From Oreocharis arfaki (taxonomy: Eukaryota; Chordata; Aves; Passeriformes; Paramythiidae): a stretch of 64,000 nucleotides of DNA. Positions within the stretch are counted from its first letter, which is position 1, and each line of letters starts with the position of its first letter. The notes beneath the pieces were generated by a model, which was not told the origin of the DNA, searched no databases, and was given only the letters and a program-made list of their open reading frames with translations. The stretch is taken from the NCBI GenBank assembly GCA_013398015.1, contig VZRR01014186.1:554434-618433 (forward strand), read 5' to 3'. Of this stretch, positions 1 through 12,700 are shown in pieces. The position numbers and the translations under genes were made by a program.

Positions 1-3000
1 GAAGTATACATTGTCTGTTTAACCTTCACCACTGATGTAGTGATTTGCAGTCTGTTAACTTGGTGTTCCATCACTGGAACCTTGTGCTTTTGTTGTAGCA
101 GGAAATAATGAAGGCATGATCCGAAGGCCATTTAAATAATGCTCTCTGTATAACAGGCACCACTGATAATTAGATAAGAAGAAATAAAAAAAGAAAATCT
201 TTTCAGTTCACTTTCTCAGTCTTTCATTAGTGTGTGTAGCACGTAATTTCTTCATTATATTAGCTAAGAAATGTTGAGATATTTACGCCAGGTCAAGAGC
301 TCTTGCGTATTAATCATACCCTAGATATTCTGTTTGTTTTTCCCAGATTTTATTCTGCCTCAAACCCTGATTGATACCTCTGTGTTCCCCAGAGGATCTG
401 AGGTTGTGTATCTTATAGCAACAAATTGAGGATGATGACTGTAGCTTTCGTAGACGTTGCCACACCCCACAGGAGCCAGGCTCTACTAGAAAGAACTGAA
501 ATAAAACATTGCTTCCGCTGCGTGACACAACAACGCTTGATATTGTAAAGTGCCTTTGCCATACTTACCCTCTTCTAAACATCGACTTTTCTCCACTGTA
601 TACGTACATAGATTAAATTTTTTAAATTTACTTGTTTATTTTTCCTTAACAAAGATCCTCATATATTTTGGGTACTGTCAGCAGCATTGGGTACCAGATG
701 ATATTTGAGGAAATCCTGGGGAAGGATTCATGTTGCTGAGAGCAGATGTTTACTTCTTTCAGTTACTGAGACTCCCTTACTAGTAACTGGTGAAAAACAG
801 GCATTCACAACTAGACCAGCTGATTTCTTTCCTGGAAGAATTTTGCTACAGTCACACTAAGCACCATATGGTGATTCTTAGATGTACATGGCTAAGTTAG
901 AGAAGGTTGAACATGCTCTTAGTAAGTAAGGCTGTTTAGAATGTGCATCTGTACAACTGTTAGTTTTTCATCCTTTTCTGTGAGGAAATACTTTTCTAAT
1001 AAAAGTGTATTTTTGGTGAACTCCCTACTAGTCTAACACTCCCTCATGATAAACATTCACATGAAAAAACACATTTTTATGATTTCAGTTAATAAAGTTC
1101 TAACCTGGTCTTCTTTAATCAATATAGAAACTTGGGGGTGTCTTAAAATTAATTTAAATAGTATTTCTTTTTTGTTGTGCTGGTCTATTAAAATTAAAAT
1201 TTATATCATTTGTTCAGTCACATATATTGTGCTGTATGTATTTTGTCTATTAAAACAGAAATTTCATAATCTTTTCTACTTAGAAGGACTGTGCTGTTGA
1301 CATTAGTATAGCAGAAGAAGCTATATTTTCTGCAGTTTCATGATATATTTTCATGTGTTTGATTAGGTATCACTGTAATCTCAGTCACCCAGTTTCAACA
1401 GATATCACTCATTAATGAGGATAAATTAGTTTTTCTTTCTCCACTACATACTTTTTTACATTTTGACTGAAAATTTACTGTTTGCTAAAGGGTCAGTGTT
1501 TTTGTTACTGAGGGGGAGTTTTGGTTTGGGTTTGGTTTTTTTAAGTTCAAGAGATGTTAGCCTTTAGTCTTTGACATTTTTCAGGTTATCATTTCTTTAC
1601 TTAGTATGCTGATTTTTCAGGTTATAATTTTTTCACTAATAGTTTGCTTTTATTAGATAATGTGATGCTTTAAGGTATTTGTGTGCTTGTTTGTCTTCTC
1701 TTTAACCTTGCTGCTCATGGCCGTTTAACTTGCCTAATTGTTATCACCAGAGAATGAGGTTTCTGAGGCATTTTTCGTCATTCCAGCATCATTTTGCATT
1801 TGCATTATGGCTGTGAGGTTGTTTCATGACACATGTATTGTACTTTTAATATAAAACCAAAGTGAAAATAAAAAACTGATAACCATGCTTTACTAATAAA
1901 TACTGACCAGTTGTATCCAGTAAAGTGGCCAGTATCCAGACAGCCTTTCTATTTCAGCATGTCTGTTTTCCTAGAGCAATGGACACTGCAACTTTGATTC
2001 AATGCAAGAAGTAAGTGCTTGCATAATGTGAGGATCACATGTATTCCCGTTCGGAGAAGCCTTTTGCTGCCACACAGAGTTTGTAAAAGTTCAGTGCCTT
2101 TCTGAGTGTGCTGTGCTGCAGTTCATTTTTCATATTTAAATCTAGACTGTTTGCAGCTGTATTATAGCATCAGCATAATCGCTGACTTTAAGATGCTCAT
2201 TTGGGATTTATCCTACTGTAACTAGATGGAGAACTTAGGCCCTTGTAGGTCAACAGATGTGTGTTTCACCTCTGCTGCTCCTCTGAGTGAATACTGGAAT
2301 GTTCACAGATGCTGGAGGATTAATTTGCAAGCACATCTCAGATCCCTGTGATGTATTCAGTAGCAGAACTGCAGAAAAACATTTTTAATCTGTTTTATAC
2401 ACTTGGATTTATAGTTTGAAGATACAGTTGAGTAACCAGACCGCAGCTTTAGAAGTGCTTGGGTGTTTTGCTGCTCTTTTTAATGATTAAGCTTGGAATT
2501 ACAAAGGAATAGTTACTTGGATGTTTGGTGCAAGCTGACAAAGTAAGACTATAGATACAGGGTAAATGATTCTAATATTAACTTGATGCTTTCTTTCAGT
2601 AATGGCCTGTGAGCTAAAATGATTTTTTTCTCAAAATTAATTTTCTTCTTTTTGGACTGTTCTCCAGATCACAGATACCTTATTTATTGTGAGGGGTAAT
2701 TTTTGATTCTAATGCAGTATTTATTTGAAAAGAAACTGTACTACTATTGAAGAAAATTAAAGCAGAAGGAAAGTATAAAAAAATCATGTGTGTTTTGCTT
2801 AATAAGCAAAAAACCCCAAAACAATCTCCAGGCTGCATTTCAGTACAAAATATTGTCACATAAGCAGTGTCATTTAAGCAATTGCCACATTTTCTACACC
2901 AATTTATAAAAGTGTGGAGACATAATTGTTTAGTCAATCCAAATACTATGCAAAACCCAATAAATTCCAAAGAAATTTTACATTAAAAAAAAAATCCCAC

Positions 3001-3457
3001 TCATAATTTTCTGAATGAGGTGTTTCCACCTGTAAGTAACTGGAAAACATTATATTGAGTTCTTATGTCTAGGTAGTATGTCACATTGTATTTGCCATTA
3101 GCTTAGATAAAATATTAATAAGACAAAAATAAGTATTAATTCACAATGGTGAAATAATCAGTGAGAATTTTATCCTCACAGAAGTTGCAGAAAGTTTTTC
3201 CATTATCTCATGGATTTGTTTCACTCACAAGGTAGAACCATCTTTCTTGTTAAAGTCATTGGAGAATATTCACTAGTGAGACACTGCAAATAGTGTTTCA
3301 AGAAAGCTAAAAACCATTGAATATTGTCTGTCATTCAAAGGTGCTGGTTGTATACAAGTGGCAAAGGTCATTTTGTATTTACTGAAAGTTTTAAGCGAAA
3401 GAGTTTTGTGTCAATGTCGCTGAATAATGAAATTTCCTAATAACTTTGCCTGTATAG
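1..3457 (+). other. CDH7 intron, 3' part (upstream end outside the window)
   Basis: AT-rich non-coding sequence lies before the first visible CDH7 exon. I looked for the preceding EC3 exon (about 188 nt in type II cadherins) and saw nothing that translates like it. No repeat of a recognised family and no RNA gene is apparent. The short open frames here look like chance. Confidence 0.75.
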
Positions 3458-3711
3458 GAACTGGATTTTGAAGCTAAGACAAGCTATACCTTGAGGATAG
3501 AAGCAGCCAATATGCATGTTGACCCTCGTTTCCTGAGTCTGGGACCCTTCAGTGATATGACGACAGTGAAGATAATTGTGGAAGATGTTGATGAGCCACC
3601 GGTGTTTACTTCACGTTTGTACTCCATGGTGGTGTCTGAAGCAGCAAAGGTTGGCACTATCATTGGAACTGTAGCAGCCCATGATCCAGATGCCTCAAAT
3701 AGTCCTGTCAG
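3458..3711 (+). CDS. CDH7: CDH7 exon: end of EC3 and start of EC4
   Basis: This 254-nt exon starts in phase 0 after acceptor tgtatag and ends before donor gtaatt, two bases into an Arg codon. It encodes residues 1-85 of the fragment. It begins ELDFEAKTSYTLRIEA (end of EC3), crosses the calcium-binding linker VEDVDEPPVF (41-50), and enters EC4 with VSEAAKVGTIIGTVAAHDPD. Read-through of the donor meets TAA at once. The length is the size I expect for this exon in type II cadherins. Confidence 0.93.
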
Positions 3712-6700
3712 GTAATTCTGAGAGGTCTTAATTATTTTTTCAGCCTTTGCATTGAAGTTGTTCATGTTATGGTGGGAGGGGTTTTGTTAACACTGAAAGT
3801 AATTAATAAGCTTTATTCCCTTGCAGAGGGGAGATTCAGATTTTTGTGAGTTTGCAGGGTTTGACTTCTATAACGTGAACTACAGAACCTCTGAAAATAA
3901 GATATTAAAGTCTCTGAAACAAAGAAGAGAAGATCTAGTTACACAATCCTAAAGGAAAAAGTCACCTGAAAATATGGCTCATGTTTATTACTCTCTAAGC
4001 TTAGGAAGAGCCTAATATATTATTGTCTATAGCAAGTTATGTTCTCTTAAATCAACCAGGATCAAAAATTATATCTATAATGTATGTGTATGCTTGAATA
4101 ATGATTCATAGTCTGTGTGCACTAGGAATCAGAATGCAATTGGACATAAATTCCCACATGGTAAACCAGAGCTGAGGTCCCACAGCAGGAAACATTAGTC
4201 AAGATGGTTAAAGGCTTTTGATTTTGTAAATTTTGCTGCAGCCAAATATCTTCCATTTGAATGGGAAGAAGTATGATCTGGAGATTCATAAACTGTCAAG
4301 CCCCTCTTCCTTTGTCTTCAGTGTCTGAAAAACCTGCAGGTCTTCCACAATGTAATGTCCAAGATCTTTAAGAAACCATAAGAGAACACAAATTCTCAAT
4401 CATATGTTTGCCTGTATCTAAGGTCAGAGCTCAAGGGCAAGGACTCACCATCTTAGCTAAACCAGTAATGAGCTACTTGTTATTTTTCTTATGCAGAGCA
4501 GTAATATTAATTCTCAAAGGAACATGCAAAGGATCTAGAGAGTAATGGGTATGACTTAGGAACTCTGTGAATGTAGACAACTGCAGGAGGGGGAACACAC
4601 GCAAAAGTTAGTGCTTAGTTTCATTTGTTTTTATTGCTCGCTTAGGGCATACATAAGAAAGACCATTGCAGGTACTTGTTTAGATGTCATTTGTTCTGGT
4701 AATGTTAAGTCTTTCCTTTCATGCATTGAAAATGAGCTTGGGAATCTAGTTTAATTTCTAAAGCAGCAATCTTAGGTTGCAAAAGTAAAGCATATGTTTC
4801 ACTCCTAGAGGTGATGCAAGTGTTCTGTATCTTTCGTTATATATTTGCAACATATTCAAAATAGCTGATTTCTATCATGTATAAACAAGTCCTAGATGAA
4901 TGTTTGGATTGGATTTACTTGTGAAATTTATCTTTGCTGATCTCTTTCTTTGCTGTGGCAGTATTTTCTTGCACCGATGTTAGCATCTGGTGTATAATAT
5001 CTAGTTTAGCAGAATCATTTAGAATAGGCTTAAACACAGTTCCATTAATGCAGGCCATGCTCATAGTGCTTTTGAGTCCTGTGTAAACATGAAGATGAGT
5101 TTATTTGCCTTGATCAGGTTATTTTTTTACAATTCCAGCATAAAAAATAGTTATATTACAAACTAAGATCTTGAAGATTCCTTCTGCTTCAAAGTTGTTT
5201 GGAATTTGAGGGAGAGCAAAAAAGAGAAGCAGTGAAGATTTATCTATATGTTTTGTGAACCTGCTATGTACCTTGTCAAACATACAGAAAGATCATATCA
5301 TTTAAAGCTGTTCTGCATATGCTCTGATACATCAGAGATAGATTCACCTAAAATTCGAATGTGCTAAGGAGGATTAATGCATAAAACTTTTCATGATCTG
5401 TTTAAGAAGTTTAAACTATTAATCTATAAATAAGTATTCCAACTTCCAAACATTGGATTATATTGATACTGATTAAAAACTAGATTTGTTACAATTCAGA
5501 AAATGTTGAAATTATAAGATCACACACAAAACCTTGACAATATCAAGGACTAGGAAAAATAATAAATGTTTTGAAAATCAGAGGTTATCTTATAAGGTCC
5601 AGAGAACTACTGATGTTTGAACTAGCTTAAATAAAGGATTTAAAACGCCTGCAGCTCAAAGATTTTCGAGTATTAATGGCTGTGAGGAATTAAAGGATTA
5701 AAAGTATTTAAAATATATTTTTTTAGAATTTGAGTATGGATACAGTGCTTGTAAATAAAGGAACTTAATGCTTGCTTCCTATGCATAAAAATTATTTTTC
5801 TCCTTGTTTCATAAGAATCTGTCATCCAATTTATATAACTTGTTTGCTTTCCTCTCTCCCTCCCTTTCTCTCTCCTTGTCTCCCTCCTTTATCTCTTTCT
5901 TCTTTTTCGTCTTTCTCACCTCTCCATCTCTTATCTCCTCCTTCTCTTTCTCCTTTTCTCCTTCTCCTTCTCTTTCTCCTCCTTCTCCTTTGACTCTTCA
6001 AGTTGCATAGTGATAGTCTTAATAATTGGGAAATCTAAGGATTTCTAAGGAAAATCTGGCAGGAGATTGAATCTCAGCTCTGAGGCCTGCCAAGCTTGAC
6101 CGCATAGCAGAGGTGACAGGTATTGTCTCATGGGGAAACTTGCCAGCCACAAAGCAGCTGTGGAGCACTTCTGACCAAATAAACAACAGTTCTGTCAAGA
6201 AATAAAGTGAAAAATGGCCTACAGTTAACACAAAATGAAAGAAGAAAAGAAAAAGTGAGAGAGGGAAAGCAGTAATCCACGAAAACTGCTGTTACTGTTG
6301 TTACAACTCGTTAGTCTCTCTCTCACTGTGACATAATGCAGCAGAACAATTCTAACTATGTAACAAGTCTCTGCATTCAGATTATAGAGCTAAGACGGAT
6401 AGGTAAAAAAACAGTAATTCATTAAAGAAGATTGTGTGTTACAGCACAGAACAAACAAATCGTGTGATAAGATCGTTGTGTCTAGGAAGTCCCATTTTTT
6501 AATTGTCTTCCATAATTCTTTCTTTTAATGTTGTTCAGAGGATTTGGTTTATGTTATATCAATAATCTAATATATCATCAGTGTGACAGTAATTGCAATG
6601 ATCACACTTGATCTGATTCAGACATTTTAATTAATCCTGAGTATAGGGAAGTGCTCTGGAGTACATGCTTGACCTGAATGAGAGCACAAGAATCTGACCC

Positions 6701-9700
6701 AATGATAAATCTAATGTTGAGAATATTCCAGTTGTAAATCTAAATCTGCCTAATTAACTGTCCCTTTCTCTCAAAAGGGGTATAAGCAAATCACCCACAG
6801 GCATTTTGACCTTTTCTCTTATGCTATTTTCAGTTTGCTAAGGAGCTCATTTCCCCTTCCTAAAACAAATTGGGAAGTAAAGATATGTTAAGCCAAAACG
6901 TTAAGGGCATGAGCCTGTGTTTGTCTAATGACAGTAAAGCATCGGGAACTGACAGTGATGACATGCAATCCCTTGACCCTAGTCTGCATCATCTCTCTTT
7001 TTTCTCCCTTCCCCTTCAGCTCTGGGTGACTCAGGGGCTCTTCTGCTGGTGACAGAAGGCTCTGTGCTCAGGCTGCCAGCCCCCATGGGATCAGTGCCTG
7101 GCTGGTACAGTCTTGTAGCAAATACCATCTCACCTTCTCCTTAGCTGGCTCTCAGGAGGATGCTATTTGATTAATTCCAGAGTTTGCCTTACAGCAGAGA
7201 GGAAGAAAGAAAAGACGGAGGAATACCTATAACGTCACTTAAGAGGACACTGTGGGAGTGGGGCCCGCCACTGTCAGCACAAGTCACTGTGTAATTCTCT
7301 CACCTTTTCGTGTGGCTTTGCTTCTCTCAATGTCCCAGGGAAACTGGACTGAGCAATGCTCAAACTAAGGAAACAGGGGAAACACTTTCCCTCTAATAAG
7401 AAATCAATGAGTATTCTTACAGGCTGTATAATAAACGAAAAGTTTTCTTTCATCCTTTACCTAGGTACTCAATAGATCGAAACACAGACCTGGAGAGGTA
7501 TTTCAATATTGATGCCAACAGTGGAGTCATTACAACTGCCAAATCTTTGGACAGGGAAACTAATGCTGTTCATAATATCACAGTTCTGGCCATGGAAAGT
7601 CGTAAGTATCCATAGAAAGATTTTTATCGACAGTTTGTGTGTAAAGCTTCAGGCTTGGTTGTGATCAACTTTATTCAGAGAAATTGTGGCAGTTGCAAAC
7701 CATGGCAGATAAAAATAACTTATTACTTACTGCAAAAGAAACTTATATGATACAAATTTTAAAATACAACAGTTTAGGTGTTTGCTCTTTCATTTGCTTC
7801 ATACCTTGTGTATTCTTTCGTCTTCTGAAAGACAAGTACAAAGGGAGTTGAAATATGTTAAGTCAGCAGTCTCATACCGAATGTCATTACAGGAAAAGTG
7901 ATGTGGAAGATAGGGGAGAGTGGTTATCCCGTCTTAGTGAGGGCACTCAGAGTTGCTTGCTGTTGGTCAACCACAGCATTCTTAGAAGGTATGAAGAAAA
8001 GGGGATGTGAATGCTAATGTGGTTTCATTTTCCGGACTCTAAGGTACCACTGTAGAAGTTATTTTGTACTTGGTGTCTTATTCTGGTGTAAGATGAAAAG
8101 TGTTGAAAAATGTAACGCTTCTAGTGGGTACAAGAACTCTTCTAATGCAAGTTCAAACCTAAACTTGTTCAGCTTTGAATACATTCTGTGAAGAGCAATA
8201 TATTTTTGCTTTTATATTTGAAGACTTTATTTTTTCAAATTTCATTCTTAATACTACTCTGTTGAGCTGAGATAGTAAAACAGTTATCAGTTCTCTGGCT
8301 GGCTGTTGTAAAAAAATCAACACTTCTTGATTTCTGTGAGCTTAATTTAATGTTTAACCTGAAAGTTAACATTTCTCATTTCGCATCTCTATGTATTTAT
8401 CTTGGGTTATCAGAAGTCATTGGTCTAAAAACCCAAAACGGAAAACAAAAATTTTTCTGGGTAGTAACAAAAGTGATGAGGTAGACAAAGGGCATACCTG
8501 AGACAAATGACAATCTAGGAACAAAAGCACAACCTTGTACTGCTTTAATTTATGTCCATAGCTGCTTGGTTTTCAATAAGCTTAGTTCAGCAAAAGAAAA
8601 ATTTGGTGTCAGAATTGCTTACTTCTCTGGTATTTCACATGTGGAATGAAAAAAGAAACCTAAAAACCGCACTGTGTAACTTACATTTGTGTGCTTAAAA
8701 TATTTATTAAAACTTAGTTGCAGTACACTATAAAAAGATAGACTCATATTTGAAGTTTTGTAGTTTTTCATTTTGTCCTGCTGTGACGCTAATATCACCA
8801 TTTGTGGTAAAAAAAGATTAAAACATCTCTTTTCCCTGCTCCAAAAGAGAAGCAAAATAAGTACTGCACTCACTGATGTCCCTATGCTTAGTCAAAAATA
8901 TAATTACTGTTCAAGGTTAAATTATGATGTTGGACCCTGAACAAACTCATATTTTAGCTAGAGATATGTATCAGTTTAAGGATGTCGTTAATTTTAACGT
9001 GTTCCACATGTTAATGACAGTATTGAAATAGTTGTGTATGCACCTCAAATACTTCGGTATTTGCTTCAGAGTGCAGCCTTCTCTTCTTTTCACTTATATA
9101 GAGCTGATAAAATTCTGGTATTGACTTCTTAATAGACTGATCCATCTGAATTTCAGAAAAAAACCCTAAACATTTAACCCATATTAACCATGCTATTCCC
9201 AATATGAATAGTGATGTTCTGGCTAGCTCGGTGATGATTTTACATCGTCTTGCTCTTATCCTTCCATGTGATGTAATTCAATGCTGTGATTAGTGAGTTA
9301 GATTTCCAGTTTATCTTGAGAGTAAAGTCTTAGTTTAATCGAAGCAGCTGGAACACATAAATATTGGTCCAGAAGATCAAGAAAAGAGCTTCCTATGTAT
9401 TTGAGGGTGGGATTATAATTGATTTGACAGGCATATCCAAAAGAAGAATGCAAATGAGAAAGATAATGACCTTAAGAATAACTTGCAGGGATCTCCTATT
9501 AATTGCTTTGTTGGATTTTTTCCTATAGAGAATCCAGCCCAGATTGGGAGAGGCTATGTGGCCATCACTATCCTTGACATCAATGACAATGCCCCTGAGT
9601 TTGCCATGGAATATGAGACAACTGTATGTGAAAATGCTCAGCCTGGTCAGGTATGTCTTGATAGGTATTATGTTTATTTTTACCAGATAGGCAACCATTC

Positions 9701-12700
9701 CTTATAAAAGCCTTCCAGCTTTAATATAAAGAAAAATCAGCTTATAGAATAAAAATGAGGCTCTGATGAACAGTACAAGCAAATAATAAGAAAGATGCAG
9801 GTATAAAAATTACTAGTTGAGAGTAGTGTTAAAATCTCTGTCTTTCTTACTTATATAACTGATACATTTTGCTTAACTCATCTAATTTTGAATAATACTA
9901 AGAATGCATACTTCCTCCTAATTTTGGTGGGAAGTGGGAAGCAGTAACACAAAGGTTTTTCTGAGACTAAAGGCCTACCACTCCGAAAATGAGCACATAC
10001 TTTTATTCCCACTAGGAAGTATGGACCTTAAGGACACAGTTTCACAAGGGGAATATATTCCTACTCTTTATTCCTTTGTTTTCAACTACCCAAGTATCTT
10101 CCAAGTAGTCCTAGACTCAGCTAAATCTGTTTTCAACTACCCGAGTATCTTCCAAGTAGTCCTAGACTCAGCTAAATCTATCTCTTGTTTGTCCTTGGTG
10201 TCCCTCATATTTGGCCTTTTCCTCTCTACTATGGAAGACCTCACAAAATATATGTACTTTATCAGTCTCTCCTCCCTCTTCCAGAAAACTAGTAGATGTT
10301 GCACCTGCATAGATCCCACATAGTCCCTGGAAGACTTTGCACTTTTGTGACTTCTCCCAGTGTATTGTCCTTTCTTTGGTAAATGTTGTGTATCGCACAT
10401 TTCAAAATCATCTCATAATTTAAATTCTGAACAAAACCACTGTGATTATCAGCTTGTTTTCCTGAGAAACACAGACTAGGCACGCTCTTATTGTTCTACC
10501 TGTCTGTTTCCCCTGTACTCTGGTCAGAACTGGACCAGAGGATTGGAGTTTCTAATTTTTGTGGATTTTAAGCGGTGGTGACACTTTCTTTAGAGATAGG
10601 TTTTGACAGAATTTTAGAAAATGAAGTTAAAAAAAATAGTAATGAAATTCCAGAAAATACTAATATACTTATGCTGTGCCTATCTGGTTTTCGTTATATT
10701 GAAAAAAAAATAACAAAAACCAAACATAAATTCCAATGCTCAAAAGCATCCCGGTTTCCTTGTGAAGGTTTACAACATTGATTGCAGCCACTGGTAACTA
10801 CACTAAGAGCCATCCAGAAGATACGCTTCTTTCACTGCTATGTAGTTTATTACTCCAAGCTCGGGTGAGTGTCAGGACCTAACTTTCTCACAGGCCCTGC
10901 AGAGCATTGCTTTGGCCAATAAATTTGGTACAGGTAAAGTAAAGAATTGACTCACAGTTTAACAGTGTCTCTGCATGCTTAGGACATTAGAAACATTAGA
11001 CATTAGAAAATCAAAATACAAGATGATCAGATCTCAAGGGAGGGTTGATATTTTGACAGGTAACAGAGGGGTTATGTAATGTACATGTACATATGCTTCA
11101 GTGAAACCCTGATGTATCTCAAAACAGGTGATCCAAAAAATTAGTGCAATTGATAAGGATGACCCACCAAATGGCCATCAGTTCTACTTCAGTTTAACAG
11201 CAGAGGCAGCAAATAACCACAATTTTACATTGCAGGACAACAAAGGTAAGAAAATTTTGATTTGGTGAGTATTCACCACTAGCACCTTTCATTTTAAATG
11301 CAGCATGCTTATTATGACCTACATAAACTTCTGTTCTGTAAGGACAAAAACTACAATCAGCCTGCAAAATATTTTTGTCTGTGGACTATTTGTCAAAGGA
11401 ATTAAGCTGTTGTTTGAATCATTTAAAGCCTTGAGCCAAACAGAGCAGCATCAAGTCTTTAAATCTTTCTTCTTTTTTTTTTTCCATCACTCTTCACGTT
11501 TTTTCCCTGTATTCATAGGTTTTTATCTAAATTAGATTTTACCTTGGGGCAGTGACTGAAAAATGTCCAGGAATTCATGTCTTATTAATATAAGGGCATG
11601 TAAAATGAGTGCACTGTAAACAGAGATGTTTTGTGATTTGTGAGTATTTTGGGTTTTTTTCTTTTTAGAAAAACACATCTTTTCAGTAACTAAGTAAATC
11701 TCCTTTTGAAGAGTACTTTTGATGGTGAAGGCTGCCTTTGTACAGACTTCTTATGACTATTTCTTTAAAGACTCCCATTGACATCACATTTCTGGTAGTT
11801 GAAATATCTGAGAACACACTCTAATTACTGCCCTCATTAGTTGCACTGCACAGTACAGCAGCTGGGCACGTGTCAGGCGGTTTATTTATTAGTTGAAGCA
11901 AACAGAGCTAAATAGACACGGTATTGCTCTTGCATTGCTCTTTTATGGATCTGTACTAAGCCAAAGATACAAAGTCATCCTATTAGAAAAACAAGAAAAA
12001 CAGACATGTGGATGCTGAAGGCCACTGTTTGTACAGGCAGACTTTGAATAATATTCAGTAAGTGTAATGTGTGACCTAATAAAAGTCTTTCACACAGGTC
12101 TTCATTGCCTTACCTTACATGTAGTTAATGAAATGCTTAATTTTCTTCATATGAACAGCTTGCAGTTTGAAACAGAAGACACTAATTGTAGCAATGATCA
12201 AAATGATAAAGGTACATTAGAATAAGATGGTTCAGAAATCTGACATCATGAATATTGTAAAGTACTTAATGAAAAGAGAGGCCCTCCTCCAGAGAACTTA
12301 CAAAGTGATGAAAGTAATAATAGACTTTTGTAATGCCTATAAAGTCAGTGGAGTTACAAGACACAGCAGTAGTTGCCTCATTCAACAATAGTTAATTTTA
12401 TGCATATTTCATGTGAGGTTATATTGAGGTGTTTGCTTGAGACAACCTCATTGATAGGTCATAATAGATGATAATCTATTATGATCTAGATTGATCATAA
12501 TATGATCTAATCTGTTATTACCTGGATGATAATCTATCATAAAATAGATCATAATGGATGACAATAAGATAACTTTACTGACTGCCAGTGTATCTGTCCC
12601 TACATAGATAGGTAAGTAGATAGATAGACCAACTGAATGAACATTTCTATCTATACATCCTGGGGAATGTAGCTCCCTACCTCTCAGGAGCTCTCAATTT

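Larger units (their letters stand above)
9651..11127 (+). other. CDH7 intron with possible premature 3' end
   Basis: A 1.5-kb intron from gtatgt to caaaacag. It contains an in-frame extension of the previous exon (to 9707), a nearby AATAAA, and a 2 x 51-bp tandem duplication (10078-10179). The open frame covering 9934-10323 owes its length partly to that duplication and has no cadherin or other recognisable content. Confidence 0.85.

Noticed and set aside
1..3457. A further upstream CDH7 exon encoding EC3
   Set aside because: I found no segment with EC3-like translation and splice borders in this intron.
5772..6010. Two overlapping Ser/Pro/Leu-rich open frames
   Set aside because: They only translate the CT-rich simple tract.
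9934..10400. 129-codon plus-strand frame and overlapping minus-strand frames
   Set aside because: Lengthened by the 51-bp tandem duplication (51 is a multiple of three); no domain.
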